Below, one piece after another: positions 9,060 to 17,257 of a DNA stretch of 64,000 nt. This DNA comes from an uncultured Clostridium sp. (GTDB taxonomy: Bacteria > Bacillota > Clostridia > Lachnospirales > Lachnospiraceae). Below the pieces are notes generated by a model that made no database searches, was not told the DNA's origin, and worked only from the letters and a program-made list of their open reading frames with translations. The first letter of the stretch is position 1. Every line of letters starts with the position of its first letter. A program made the position numbers and the translations under genes. The stretch covers positions 1-64,000 of the forward strand of contig CALELW010000112.1 of assembly GCA_937902905.1 (NCBI GenBank). The letters run 5' to 3'.

Positions 9060-9713
9060 TTATTTGAAAAATTTTTCAATTTCTTCCGGTTTATCGACAA
9101 TATAATCGGCACCATGTTCTTCCAAAAAAGTTCTTCCCCGAAATCCCCAGCTCACGCCAATGCAGTCCATTTCACTGGCTTTTGCCGTCGCTAAATCAAC
9201 ATCTGAATCACCAATATAAACAGCGTTTTTCTTATCACACCGCAATTCTTTCAACGCCTTATGAACCATATCCGGTGCCGGCTTTTTGCGGATTCCCATT
9301 TCTTCCATTTCTCCGAGTGCCACATCCAGTAAATTAGGAAAATAAACCGGCATCAGCTCTTTTACCGCAAAATCCGCCTTATTTGATACAACCGCCATTT
9401 TCACACCCTTTTTCTTTAAATTTTGAAGAAGCGTAAGAACCCCCGGATACGGTGCTGTTTTGTCATGACAGTGCTCTGCATAATATTCTTTAAAATCAGA
9501 AAGTGCCTGCTCAAATACCGGATTATCCTTACCGGAGGGAACCGCGCGCTCCATTAACTTTACAATTCCATTTCCCACATACTGGCACACCTGTGCAATC
9601 GTGCACAGTGGCATTTTATTTTTCCCCAGTGAATAATTCACGGCATCTGCTAAATCTTCCAATGTATTTAATAACGTTCCATCCAAATCAAAAACTGCTG
9701 TCTGATATGTCAT
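9060..9713 (-). CDS. gph: HAD-superfamily phosphatase, phosphoglycolate phosphatase-like
   Basis: A 217-residue HAD hydrolase of subfamily IA. The nucleophile motif is FDLDGTLLNT (Asp10 region), an alpha-helical cap follows, motif II is VVSNK, motif III Lys is in RKKPAPDM, and motif IV is YIGDSDVDLATAKAS. The closest family is phosphoglycolate phosphatase (Gph); pyrophosphatase PpaX-like activity is also possible, so the substrate is not certain. The gene is divergent from proS with back-to-back promoters. Confidence 0.85.
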   Translation of the reverse strand: MTYQTAVFDLDGTLLNTLEDLADAVNYSLGKNKMPLCTIAQVCQYVGNGIVKLMERAVPSGKDNPVFEQALSDFKEYYAEHCHDKTAPYPGVLTLLQNLKKKGVKMAVVSNKADFAVKELMPVYFPNLLDVALGEMEEMGIRKKPAPDMVHKALKELRCDKKNAVYIGDSDVDLATAKASEMDCIGVSWGFRGRTFLEEHGADYIVDKPEEIEKFFK

Positions 9714-9752
9714 ATTCTTTCATCCTTTCTGTATTCGCTCCAAATTACGCAC

Positions 9753-9781
9753 ATTGTACCACTCTCTTTTGGTTTGTGCAA
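9753..9781 (-). promoter_or_regulatory. Promoter of the HAD phosphatase gene
   Basis: On the minus strand TTGCAC (9776-9781), 17-bp spacer, TACAAT (9753-9758). Its -35 box lies one base from the -35 box of the divergent proS promoter. Confidence 0.65.
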
Positions 9782-9782
9782 G

Positions 9783-9811
9783 TTGACATTTGCCCGGCTA
9801 AATGCTAACAT
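9783..9811 (+). promoter_or_regulatory. Promoter of proS
   Basis: TTGACA (9783-9788), 17-bp spacer, TAACAT (9806-9811). The leader is only about 70 nt, too short for a T-box. Confidence 0.7.
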
Positions 9812-9886
9812 AAATATAATTGTTCAAATTCGATTTTGAGCACTTACATTTGATGTACGAATTTATTTTTGGAGGAAATGACAATT

Positions 9887-11620
9887 ATGAAACTAGACAA
9901 ATTAGTAGGCGAACGCTTCAAAGAAAAACCAAGCGATTGCGTCATTGAAAGTCATGCACTGATGATGCGCGGCGGCTATATGAAAGATGTAGCCAAGGGA
10001 ATTTACTCACAATTCACCCCATTAAAGCGCATTTGCCAGAAAATAGAGGCGATTATCCGTGAGGAAATGGATGCCATTGACGGACAGGAAGTTTTGTTCC
10101 CGGTTGCTCTTCCGGCATCTTTGTGGGATGAGTCCGGACGTTATGAAAGTGTCGGCAGCGAGCTTTTACGTTTTACCGACCGTAACGGCTCAAAAATGGT
10201 CTTAGGAATGACTCATGAGGAAGCTGCTGTTCAGCTTGTCCGCGATTACGCAAAAAGTTATAACAGTTATCCTTTTATGATTTATCAGATTCAGACTAAA
10301 TTCCGTGATGAAGCACGTCCGCGTGCCGGTTTAATCCGTGTCCGCGAATTTACTATGAAAGATGCTTATTCTTTCCACACTTCACAGGAAGACTTAGAGC
10401 GTTATTACCAGATTTGTTATGATGCTTATAACCGCATTTTTGCACGTGCCGGTATTCCGGAAGTAGTTACGGTTGCCTCCGACTCCGGTATGATGGGCGG
10501 AAGTCTTTCCCATGAATATATGCTCTTAACACCAATTGGAGAAGATTCGATTGCCATCTGCTCCGATTGTGATTACCGTGCGAATATGGAAGCTGCTGAA
10601 TCAGTTATTGAAAATACGAAAGATGCAGCCGATGAACCACTGACAAAAGTTCACACACCTAACATTCACACCATTGAAGAAATTTGTGATTTTCTTCATT
10701 CTCCATTGGAGAAATCATGTAAAGCTGTTGTTTACCAGAAAAATATGACAGACGATTTTGTTGTTATTTTCATCCGCGGTGATTTGGATGTAAATGAAAC
10801 CAAACTGACAAACTATCTCGGCGAAGAAGTTCATCCGGCTGTAATTACAAGTGACTGTGGTCTGAATGCCGGCTACATCGGTCCGGTAAATCTTACCGTA
10901 AATGGCAGTTACACCGTGCTTTATGATAAATCACTTCAGGGAACAAATAATTTGTCCTGCGGTGCCAACGAAGAAGAATATCATTACACGGGACTCTGCA
11001 TGGAGCGTGATGTTGCCAATGCCGAATATGTGGATTTAGCAAAAATCGTTGATGGCGGCATCTGCCCACACTGTGGCAAAAAGACCATCCACATTTCCCG
11101 TGGTATTGAAGTAGGAAACATCTTCCAGCTCGGAACCAAATATACAAAATCGATGAATATGCAGTATTTGGATGCAGATGGTGAATCCCATTATCCAATT
11201 ATGGGCTGTTATGGTATTGGCGTTGGACGTCTTGCTGCTTCTGTCTGTGAAGCACATCACGATGACTACGGTCCGGTATGGCCGATTACCATTGCCCCAT
11301 GGCAGGTTCACCTGTGTTGTCTGCGTGCAGACGATGCCGAAGCAAAAGCTTTTGCTGATGAATTATATGCAAGCCTGCAAAAAGAACATATTGAAGTTAT
11401 TTATGATGACCGAAACGTCCGTCCGGGTGTTATGTTCTCTGACGCTGATTTACTTGGTGTTCCAATCCGTCTTGTAGTCAGCCCAAGAAACATGAAAGAA
11501 TCCGTTGTCGAACTCTCAAGTCGTGATAAATCTGTACAGGATAAAGTCGCACTTACTGATGTTGTACCAGCAGTAAAAGAATTGATTGCTAAGATGACAA
11601 AAGAAATTGAATCAAAATAA
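9887..11620 (+). CDS. proS: Prolyl-tRNA synthetase (bacterial type with editing domain)
   Basis: A 577-residue class II synthetase that charges tRNA-Pro. The start MKLDKLVGERF is chosen because GGAGG at 9871-9875 sits 11 nt upstream; an earlier ATG is too close to the site. The N-terminal catalytic core has GMTHEEAA, YQIQTKFRDEARPRAGLIRVREF and the KDAYSFH helix. The insertion editing domain (residues ~225-400) removes Ala-tRNA-Pro. Motif 3 is MGCYGIGVGRLAAS, and the anticodon-binding domain ends the protein. Confidence 0.97.
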   Translation: MKLDKLVGERFKEKPSDCVIESHALMMRGGYMKDVAKGIYSQFTPLKRICQKIEAIIREEMDAIDGQEVLFPVALPASLWDESGRYESVGSELLRFTDRNGSKMVLGMTHEEAAVQLVRDYAKSYNSYPFMIYQIQTKFRDEARPRAGLIRVREFTMKDAYSFHTSQEDLERYYQICYDAYNRIFARAGIPEVVTVASDSGMMGGSLSHEYMLLTPIGEDSIAICSDCDYRANMEAAESVIENTKDAADEPLTKVHTPNIHTIEEICDFLHSPLEKSCKAVVYQKNMTDDFVVIFIRGDLDVNETKLTNYLGEEVHPAVITSDCGLNAGYIGPVNLTVNGSYTVLYDKSLQGTNNLSCGANEEEYHYTGLCMERDVANAEYVDLAKIVDGGICPHCGKKTIHISRGIEVGNIFQLGTKYTKSMNMQYLDADGESHYPIMGCYGIGVGRLAASVCEAHHDDYGPVWPITIAPWQVHLCCLRADDAEAKAFADELYASLQKEHIEVIYDDRNVRPGVMFSDADLLGVPIRLVVSPRNMKESVVELSSRDKSVQDKVALTDVVPAVKELIAKMTKEIESK

Positions 11621-11630
11621 ACAAAAAATG

Positions 11631-11665
11631 AAGCCGGTCTGCGAAAAAGCAAGCCGGCTTTTTTT
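11631..11665 (+). terminator. Intrinsic terminator after proS
   Basis: AAGCCGG / CCGGCTT arms followed by seven T, directly after the proS stop. Confidence 0.85.
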
Positions 11666-11679
11666 CATAATAAATTCAT

Positions 11680-12183
11680 TTATTCTCCACGAATCTGTGC
11701 TACAAAATACTCCTCTGCTTCTCCCTTTGTCATTTCAAAAGGAATTGCTAACTCACCAAACAAATTTTCCTCTGCCATATGCAGATAACGCTCATCACTT
11801 GTTGTTGCCTTCTTACCTTTTTGTAATCTTGCCTGATTTCTCTGATAAGACGTCTTAATCAGTTTAACCCACTGTCTGCTGTCACAGGAACGCAGTGCCT
11901 CTTTGTACACTTCCTCCCGCTTCTTATCGTTCTCTACCCAGAGTGTCTCAATTTCATCCCACTCTTTTAATAATGTCTCTGCTTCTTTTTTCGTCATAAC
12001 CGGACGCGTTACTACTCTCTTTCCGTCCGTTGGTACAAACAGTTTACTGCCCGAAGTATAAATCGGAACCAGCGTATAATACGTGCGCTGTGGGGCACCA
12101 CCTATGCCATCCATATTTTGAATCGATTCTACCCGGCAGACTCCACTATTCCCATGTACCACATAGTCTCCTATTTCAAACAA
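11680..12183 (-). CDS. CarD/CdnL-type transcription factor
   Basis: A 167-residue protein with an N-terminal RNA-polymerase-interacting (RID/Tudor) domain: MFEIGDYVVHGNSGVCRVESIQ, then YYTLVPIYTSGSKLFVPTD. An all-helical basic C-terminal domain follows (residues ~65-165). In CarD proteins this part contacts the upstream edge of the transcription bubble. The family binds the RNA polymerase beta subunit and alters promoter-complex stability. It is a single gene next to a large non-coding structured region. Confidence 0.88.
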   Translation of the reverse strand: MFEIGDYVVHGNSGVCRVESIQNMDGIGGAPQRTYYTLVPIYTSGSKLFVPTDGKRVVTRPVMTKKEAETLLKEWDEIETLWVENDKKREEVYKEALRSCDSRQWVKLIKTSYQRNQARLQKGKKATTSDERYLHMAEENLFGELAIPFEMTKGEAEEYFVAQIRGE

Positions 12184-12310
12184 GTCTATCCATCCTTTCT
12201 GCCGACTGCGCCGCGACTATAATAGGCGCTTATATTTTCTGTCTACACTATTAGTATACCACTTTTTTGATGTTATCGTAAGATTTTTTTTAATTTCTTT
12301 TCGATATTCG

Positions 12311-12524
12311 TTTGAGGCAAGTGTTTGATGGTTGTTTTTTAGGGTCCATAAATTAATAAGAAAAGTTTGTGTTTCGTGGGCGCTCCCGCTAAACAAACGC
12401 GTAAGGGTATCGGCATGCCAACCACGCATGCCAGATACCCACGTGTTTGTACCCACTCATCACAAATCTTTTCTTATTAATTTACTGGAATCCTAAAAGA
12501 TTAGCGTCAAACACTTGGCGCAAA
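12311..12524. repeat. Long foldback (imperfect palindrome) element of about 214 bp
   Basis: Nested inverted arms: CAAGTGTTTGA (12318-12328) with TCAAACACTTG (12507-12517); a 16-bp arm at 12350-12365 with its perfect complement at 12468-12483; GTGGG with CCCAC (12376-12380 / 12452-12456); ACAAAC with GTTTGT (12394-12399 / 12445-12450); and GGGTATC with GATACCC (12405-12411 / 12434-12440) closing on paired GCATGC. Nearly the whole element pairs with itself. No credible ORF is present. It could be a MITE-like element or a structured RNA. Confidence 0.7.
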
Positions 12525-12614
12525 CTTCCCACCAAAAATTAGTTAAACATTAGGACGTTTTGTTGGCATATTCCTCCTTTCTCTTTTACAGAAGCACAGT
12601 CGAACAATACAGTT

Positions 12615-12705
12615 AAAATAGAAAAAAAGAAATTCAATTGGTGAGAGACTATAATGTGAAACATTATCCTGTCTCGAGACAAATGAATTTCTTTTTTTCT
12701 ATTTT
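12615..12705. terminator. 92-nt hairpin downstream of the fab operon
   Basis: Perfect 22-bp arms (12615-12636 and 12684-12705), A-rich on one side and T-rich on the other, with a second inner hairpin (ATAATGT-gaa-ACATTAT). It starts 10 bp past the fabZ stop, so on the minus strand it probably ends the fab operon transcript. Confidence 0.6.
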
Positions 12706-12714
12706 ATAACTATA

Positions 12715-13149
12715 TTAATTCGACGCTGCGCACATAAAGCTGATTTCTGCTTCTGCTGCTAATTTACCATCTACTGTGGCAACTGCTTTGCCAATGCCCA
12801 TTGGGCCTTTGCATTTAATAATTTCTGTCTCTAAACGCAGACGGTCGCCCGGAATTACCTGCTTTCTAAATTTGGCATTTTTGATTCCGCCAAAGAAGGC
12901 AAGTTTTCCTTTGTTTTCCGGAAGGCTTAATACAGCAATCGCACCAACCTGAGCCAGTGCCTCAATGATTAACACACCCGGCATTACCGGCTGCTGTGGA
13001 AAATGGCCCTGGAAAAATGGCTCGTTCATCGTTACATTTTTATATCCTACCGCTCTTACTCCCGGCTCCATCTCTTCGACGCAGTCAACCAAGAGGAACG
13101 GATAACGGTGTGGGATAATCTTTTGAATATCATTGATATCTAATAACAT
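12715..13149 (-). CDS. fabZ: 3-hydroxyacyl-[acyl-carrier-protein] dehydratase
   Basis: A 144-residue hot-dog fold dehydratase of type II fatty-acid synthesis that removes water from 3-hydroxyacyl-ACP. Catalytic His is in [12 protein letters not shown] (residue ~14); the helix with catalytic Glu is [28 protein letters not shown] is the classic substrate-tunnel segment. Last gene of the fab operon, 21 bp after fabF and just before a strong hairpin. Confidence 0.96.
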   Translation of the reverse strand: MLLDINDIQKIIPHRYPFLLVDCVEEMEPGVRAVGYKNVTMNEPFFQGHFPQQPVMPGVLIIEALAQVGAIAVLSLPENKGKLAFFGGIKNAKFRKQVIPGDRLRLETEIIKCKGPMGIGKAVATVDGKLAAEAEISFMCAASN

Positions 13150-13170
13150 TTCGTTCTTCCCTTCCGCTTT

Positions 13171-14406
13171 TTATTCTGCAAATGCCTTGAAAATCAATAC
13201 AGCATTGTGTCCACCAAATCCAAGAGAGTTACTCAGTGCTACATCAACTTTTGTCTCAACGGCTTCTTTCGGACAATCCAAATCACATTCCGGATCCTGA
13301 TTTACAAGACCAATATTGGCATGTACATAGTTTTCCATAATAGATTTCACACAAGTAATTGCCTCAACACCACCGGCAGCACCAAGCAGATGTCCTACCA
13401 TGGATTTTGTTGAATTAACTTTACACTGGTAAGCAGCATCTCCCATCGCAAGTTTAATTGCTTTGGTCTCGAATGCATCATTCATATGTGTGCTGGTTCC
13501 GTGTGCATTGATATAATCAATATCTTCCGGTTTGATGCCCGCATCTTTAATTGCAAACTCAATTGCTTTTGCATCGCCGCTTCCGTCGTCAATCGGTGCT
13601 GTCAGATGATGTGCATCACTCGTTGCACCATAACCAACAACTTCTGCGTAAATATGAGCACCACGTGCTTTGGCATGCTCTAATTCTTCAAGAACTAAAA
13701 TACCGGCACCTTCACCCATAACAAATCCACCACGGTCTACATCAAACGGAATCGAAGCTCTTTTCGGGTCATCTGTTGTATTCAACGCATTCAATCCGGT
13801 AAATCCGGCAACACCAAGCTCGGTAATCGCACCTTCTGAACCACCGGCAACCATAACATCTGCCTCACCATACTGAATGGAGCGGAATCCCTCACCGATA
13901 CAGTGAGTACCTGTTGCACAAGCTGTTACTACGTTGATATTTTTACCTTTTAATCCAAACTGAATTGAAATGTTTCCAGCTGCCATATTGGAAATGAGCA
14001 TCGGAATCATAAGTGGAGCTACACGGTTTGGTCCCTTTGTCAAAATTTTCTCATAGTTTCTCTGCACACACTGAAGACTTCCGGTTCCACAACCAACGCT
14101 GCATCCTACCATAAATGGGTCTTCTTTTTCCATATCCAGTCCGCTGTCTTCGAGTGCTTCTTTTGCAGCTACAACCGCATACTGTGCAAAGTCTTCCATA
14201 CGGCGGGCGGATTTTTTATCCATTGCAATCGTCGGATCAAAATCTTTAACCTCTGCAGCCAAATGTGCTTTGTAATCGGTTGTGTCAAACTTCGTAATTG
14301 GTCCGATTCCAACGGTTCCTTTTTTTACATTTTCCCAAAAATCTTTCACATTATTTCCGATTGGGGTTACTGCACCCATACCGGTAACTACAACTCGTCT
14401 ACTCAT
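13171..14406 (-). CDS. fabF: Beta-ketoacyl-ACP synthase II
   Basis: A 411-residue condensing enzyme that elongates acyl-ACP with malonyl-ACP. Start MSRRVVVTGMGAVTPIG is chosen since the in-frame ATG four codons earlier overlaps the GGAGG site. The active triad is visible: Cys in NVVTACATGTHCIGEG, His in INAHGTSTHMND and His in KSMVGHLLGAAGG. Full family length. Confidence 0.96.
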   Translation of the reverse strand: MSRRVVVTGMGAVTPIGNNVKDFWENVKKGTVGIGPITKFDTTDYKAHLAAEVKDFDPTIAMDKKSARRMEDFAQYAVVAAKEALEDSGLDMEKEDPFMVGCSVGCGTGSLQCVQRNYEKILTKGPNRVAPLMIPMLISNMAAGNISIQFGLKGKNINVVTACATGTHCIGEGFRSIQYGEADVMVAGGSEGAITELGVAGFTGLNALNTTDDPKRASIPFDVDRGGFVMGEGAGILVLEELEHAKARGAHIYAEVVGYGATSDAHHLTAPIDDGSGDAKAIEFAIKDAGIKPEDIDYINAHGTSTHMNDAFETKAIKLAMGDAAYQCKVNSTKSMVGHLLGAAGGVEAITCVKSIMENYVHANIGLVNQDPECDLDCPKEAVETKVDVALSNSLGFGGHNAVLIFKAFAE

Positions 14407-14426
14407 TCTTTCCTCCATTCATTTTG

Positions 14427-15170
14427 TTACATCGCAATACCGCCATCGACACACAATACCTGTCCGGTAATGTATTTCGCACGGTCAGATGCTAAAAATA
14501 CAACTGCTTCCGCTACGTCTTCTACCGTACCAAAGGCACCAAGCGGAATCGTTTTACATGCTTCTTCTTTTACCGCATCCGAAAGCTTGTCCGTCATCTC
14601 TGTCGCGATAAATCCGGGTGCTACTGCATTTACTGTGATACCACGGGATGACAATTCCTTTGCTGTCGCTTTGGTAAGACCGATTACACCAGCCTTGGAA
14701 GCGGAATAATTTGCCTGTCCCATATTACCGATAATACCGGATACGGAAGCCATATTAATAATGCGTCCCTGACGCTGTTTCATCATCGGACGTGTCACAA
14801 ATTTAATGCCATTGAATACACCGGCAAGATTTGTCTGGATTACATCCTGAAATTCCTCTTCTGACATTTTCATAATCAGATTATCTCTTGTAATTCCGGC
14901 ATTATTTACTAAAATATCAATTCTTCCATATTCTTTTACTACGCCGCAAAAAAATTCTTTTGCCTGCTCAAAATCGCTGACATTGCACTGAATGGCTTTT
15001 GCTTTTCCGCCATCTTTTTCAATCTCAGAAACAACCTCGTCGGCGCGCTCTTTGGAACCATTGTAATTAACAATTACCGTTGCACCTTCGCGGGCAAGCG
15101 CTTTTGCAGTTGCTCTTCCGATTCCTCTGCTGGCACCGGTAACGACTGCTATTTTGTCCTGTAATAACAT
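14427..15170 (-). CDS. fabG: 3-oxoacyl-[acyl-carrier-protein] reductase
   Basis: A 247-residue NADPH-dependent SDR enzyme that reduces 3-ketoacyl-ACP. Cofactor loop [17 protein letters not shown] motif ([15 protein letters not shown]), catalytic Ser in [10 protein letters not shown], and YSASKAG with catalytic Tyr and Lys. The C-terminal [12 protein letters not shown] is standard. It lies between fabD and fabF with short gaps. Confidence 0.96.
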   Translation of the reverse strand: MLLQDKIAVVTGASRGIGRATAKALAREGATVIVNYNGSKERADEVVSEIEKDGGKAKAIQCNVSDFEQAKEFFCGVVKEYGRIDILVNNAGITRDNLIMKMSEEEFQDVIQTNLAGVFNGIKFVTRPMMKQRQGRIINMASVSGIIGNMGQANYSASKAGVIGLTKATAKELSSRGITVNAVAPGFIATEMTDKLSDAVKEEACKTIPLGAFGTVEDVAEAVVFLASDRAKYITGQVLCVDGGIAM

Positions 15171-15192
15171 ACTGCCTCTCTTTCATAAAGCA

Positions 15193-16125
15193 CTATTTGA
15201 GTGCTTCTACAACCTTGTCTATATCTTCCATTGTTGCCACATTATATGTAGTCAGTTCCTTGCCAATGGCTTTGGCTATTTTTTTATTAAATCCTGCCAA
15301 TGTTCTTCCCGGTCCAATCTCGATAAAAGTATCAACACCGTTTTCTACCATTTTTTCCACTGACTGCTGCCAGCGTACCGAATGGCTGACCTGACTTACA
15401 AGACGAGGCAGAATGTCTGCCTGCTCTGTAATATAGGAAGCGTCTACATTTGCCACATAAGGAATCTGCGGTTTTTCAATCGTAAGTTCTTTTAATACGG
15501 CCTCTAATTTTTCACCGGCTCCTGCAAGAAGGCTTGAGTGAAATGGTCCGCTTACATTTAAAAGAACGGCTCTTTTTGCTCCGGCTTCTTTTAATTTGTC
15601 TGCTGCCTGTTTTACCTGTTCAGTCTCTCCGGAAATTACAATCTGTCCCGGACAGTTATAGTTTGCGACCTGAACTTTGTCAAACTCTTCAATATTTTTA
15701 TCAATCTCTGCGGCGTCCATACCAAGAATCGCTGCCATACCGCCTTCTCCGGCCGGCACTTCTTCCTGCATGAAAATACCACGTTTGCGAACTGCTTTTG
15801 CAGCATCTACAAAATTCATAGAACCTGCTGCTACTAACGCACAGTATTCACCAAGGCTAAGTCCGGCTGCCACATCCGCCTTTACACCTCTGGTTTTCAA
15901 TTCTTCCATAATTGCCACACTAGTTGTAAGAAGACATACCTGCGTAAATTCTGTAATATTAATGTCATTGTTTTCTTCAAAGCAAAGTGCTTTCAAGTCC
16001 AAATCAACTGCCTTAGATGCCTGTTCAAACACATCTTTTGCCACTGCCGAATTTTCATAAACATTTTGTCCCATTCCTACCACCTGTGCTCCCTGTCCGG
16101 GGAAGACAAATGCAATTTTACCCAT
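15193..16125 (-). CDS. fabD: Malonyl-CoA:ACP transacylase
   Basis: A 310-residue transferase that loads malonate from CoA onto ACP. FVFPGQGAQVVGMG at the start, nucleophile Ser in AAGLSLGEYCALVAAG, Arg in RKRGIFMQE, catalytic His in VSGPFHSSLLAGA, and the final EIGPGRTLAGFNKK. In the fab operon after acpP. No enoyl-ACP reductase (fabK/fabI) lies in this cluster, so that step must be encoded elsewhere. Confidence 0.96.
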   Translation of the reverse strand: MGKIAFVFPGQGAQVVGMGQNVYENSAVAKDVFEQASKAVDLDLKALCFEENNDINITEFTQVCLLTTSVAIMEELKTRGVKADVAAGLSLGEYCALVAAGSMNFVDAAKAVRKRGIFMQEEVPAGEGGMAAILGMDAAEIDKNIEEFDKVQVANYNCPGQIVISGETEQVKQAADKLKEAGAKRAVLLNVSGPFHSSLLAGAGEKLEAVLKELTIEKPQIPYVANVDASYITEQADILPRLVSQVSHSVRWQQSVEKMVENGVDTFIEIGPGRTLAGFNKKIAKAIGKELTTYNVATMEDIDKVVEALK

Positions 16126-16191
16126 AGTTCTATCCTAGCCTTTCTGTCGTCATTCTCTCATCATTGGTGCATATACATTGCACTCTAAAAC

Positions 16192-16238
16192 ATTGACACC
16201 AAGAGAAGCGGACTATGTCTAACTTTCTTGGTGTCAAT
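16192..16238 (-). promoter_or_regulatory. Perfect 13-bp inverted repeat between acpP and fabD
   Basis: ATTGACACCAAGA (16192-16204) and TCTTGGTGTCAAT (16226-16238) with a 21-nt loop, in the 146-bp acpP-fabD gap. There is no U-tract, so a processing or stability hairpin that raises acpP mRNA over the rest of the operon is more likely than a terminator. A regulator site is also possible. Confidence 0.6.
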
Positions 16239-16271
16239 CTTGACCTGTTTATCAGGTTATGTGCAATTGTT

Positions 16272-16502
16272 TTACTCTACACCTTTGCTCTTTAAGAAAT
16301 TAATTACGTCGCCTACTGTGTTGATGCTTTCCAAATCATCCGTAGGAATCTCAACATCATACTCCTCTTCAAGAGCCATGATCAATTCATAGAGATCAAG
16401 AGAATCTGCTCCCAAATCATCTTTGAAAGAAGATGCTTCTGTGATGCTGTCTGCATCTACGCTCAACTGATCTGCGATAAGTTCCTGCATTTTTTCTAAC
16501 AT
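16272..16502 (-). CDS. acpP: Acyl carrier protein
   Basis: A 76-residue acidic four-helix carrier. The phosphopantetheine Ser is in GADSLDLYELIMALEE, and the typical helix III segment is EIPTDDLESINTVGDVINFL. First gene of the fab operon, with its own strong promoter upstream. Confidence 0.97.
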   Translation of the reverse strand: MLEKMQELIADQLSVDADSITEASSFKDDLGADSLDLYELIMALEEEYDVEIPTDDLESINTVGDVINFLKSKGVE

Positions 16503-16543
16503 AATACGATTTCTCCTTTTTACTTAAATTCTTTTTTTATTCG

Positions 16544-16562
16544 TTCAAAATTACACTTTGAA
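16544..16562 (-). promoter_or_regulatory. Candidate operator in the acpP leader
   Basis: TTCAAA-7 nt-TTTGAA, a perfect 6-bp inverted repeat a few bases downstream of the predicted fab operon start site. The position suits a repressor of fatty-acid genes (FabT or FapR type), but the exact consensus of either is not matched. Confidence 0.4.
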
Positions 16563-16571
16563 TCACCATGT

Positions 16572-16600
16572 ATTGTAGCGTATCCACATACGTTTGTCAA
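16572..16600 (-). promoter_or_regulatory. Promoter of the fab operon
   Basis: On the minus strand TTGACA (16595-16600), 17-bp spacer, TACAAT (16572-16577). Confidence 0.8.
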
Positions 16601-16611
16601 GATTTTTCCAT

Positions 16612-16908
16612 TTATATAAACTGGAGTACAAAACAAACCACGGCTGCCAGAGTAAGCAGCACATAAAAAACGATTGCTTTCTTCCTCTCCGGATAGGCTT
16701 TCAGGGCATTTAAAACAAACAGCACAATAACAATTCCAAGTTCTGTTTTTAACATCCAGCCCTTATTCATCCCCATGCTCGCATCGATAATGATAAAGAT
16801 TAACAATAGGGCGGTCAGTATACTTTGTAAAATCATGAGCACTTTTTCTTTCTGTCTCATAAGTCCCCATGCGCCCGCCATATCCTGCGAAAATTTTCTA
16901 TCTGCCAT
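16612..16908 (-). CDS. Small membrane protein, unknown function
   Basis: A 98-residue protein with a soluble, slightly basic N-terminus (MADRKFSQDMAGAWGLMRQKEK) and three hydrophobic segments (VLMILQSILTALLLIFIIID, LGIVIVLFVLNAL, AIVFYVLLTLAAVVCFVLQFI). No family recognised. It lies between tRNA-Thr and acpP on the same strand. Confidence 0.65.
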   Translation of the reverse strand: MADRKFSQDMAGAWGLMRQKEKVLMILQSILTALLLIFIIIDASMGMNKGWMLKTELGIVIVLFVLNALKAYPERKKAIVFYVLLTLAAVVCFVLQFI

Positions 16909-17014
16909 TTATTTTCTCCTTTCCTATAGAAAATGCCTGCATCCACTTTATTTGTAAATGCAGGCAATTCCGTAGTATTATACAAAATAGTATAGTGTAA
17001 ATTTTAAAAAAGGA

Positions 17015-17087
17015 AGCTTCGAAAGGGACTTGAACCCTCGACCCCTTCATTACGAGTGAAGTGCTCTACCGACTGAGCTATCGAAGC
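17015..17087 (-). tRNA. tRNA-Thr(CGU)
   Basis: Complete cloverleaf on the minus strand: acceptor GCTTCGA/TCGAAGC, D arm AGCTCAGTCGGTAGAGC, anticodon loop CTCGTAA with anticodon CGT, T loop GTTCAAGTC. CCA is not encoded. Confidence 0.93.
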
Positions 17088-17112
17088 ACACGGTGTATAA
17101 CCGACAGAATAT

Positions 17113-17141
17113 ATAATACACATTCCTAATTTTTTTGTCAA
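17113..17141 (-). promoter_or_regulatory. Promoter of tRNA-Thr
   Basis: On the minus strand TTGACA (17136-17141), 17-bp spacer, TATTAT (17113-17118), about 25 bp ahead of the mature tRNA 5' end. Confidence 0.75.
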
Positions 17142-17257
17142 GTAATTCATTCATACTTTTGGTCATTTTTTCAAATAAACAGGGACACCACCGGCACATA
17201 AAAAGCAAGTCCTGCCCTCATGCACCGGTAGTGCTCTCCTAATCCTAATACCTTACA

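Noticed and set aside
12217..12456. 79-residue minus-strand ORF over the foldback element
   Set aside because: It runs through self-complementary sequence, has no start site and no domain-like composition.
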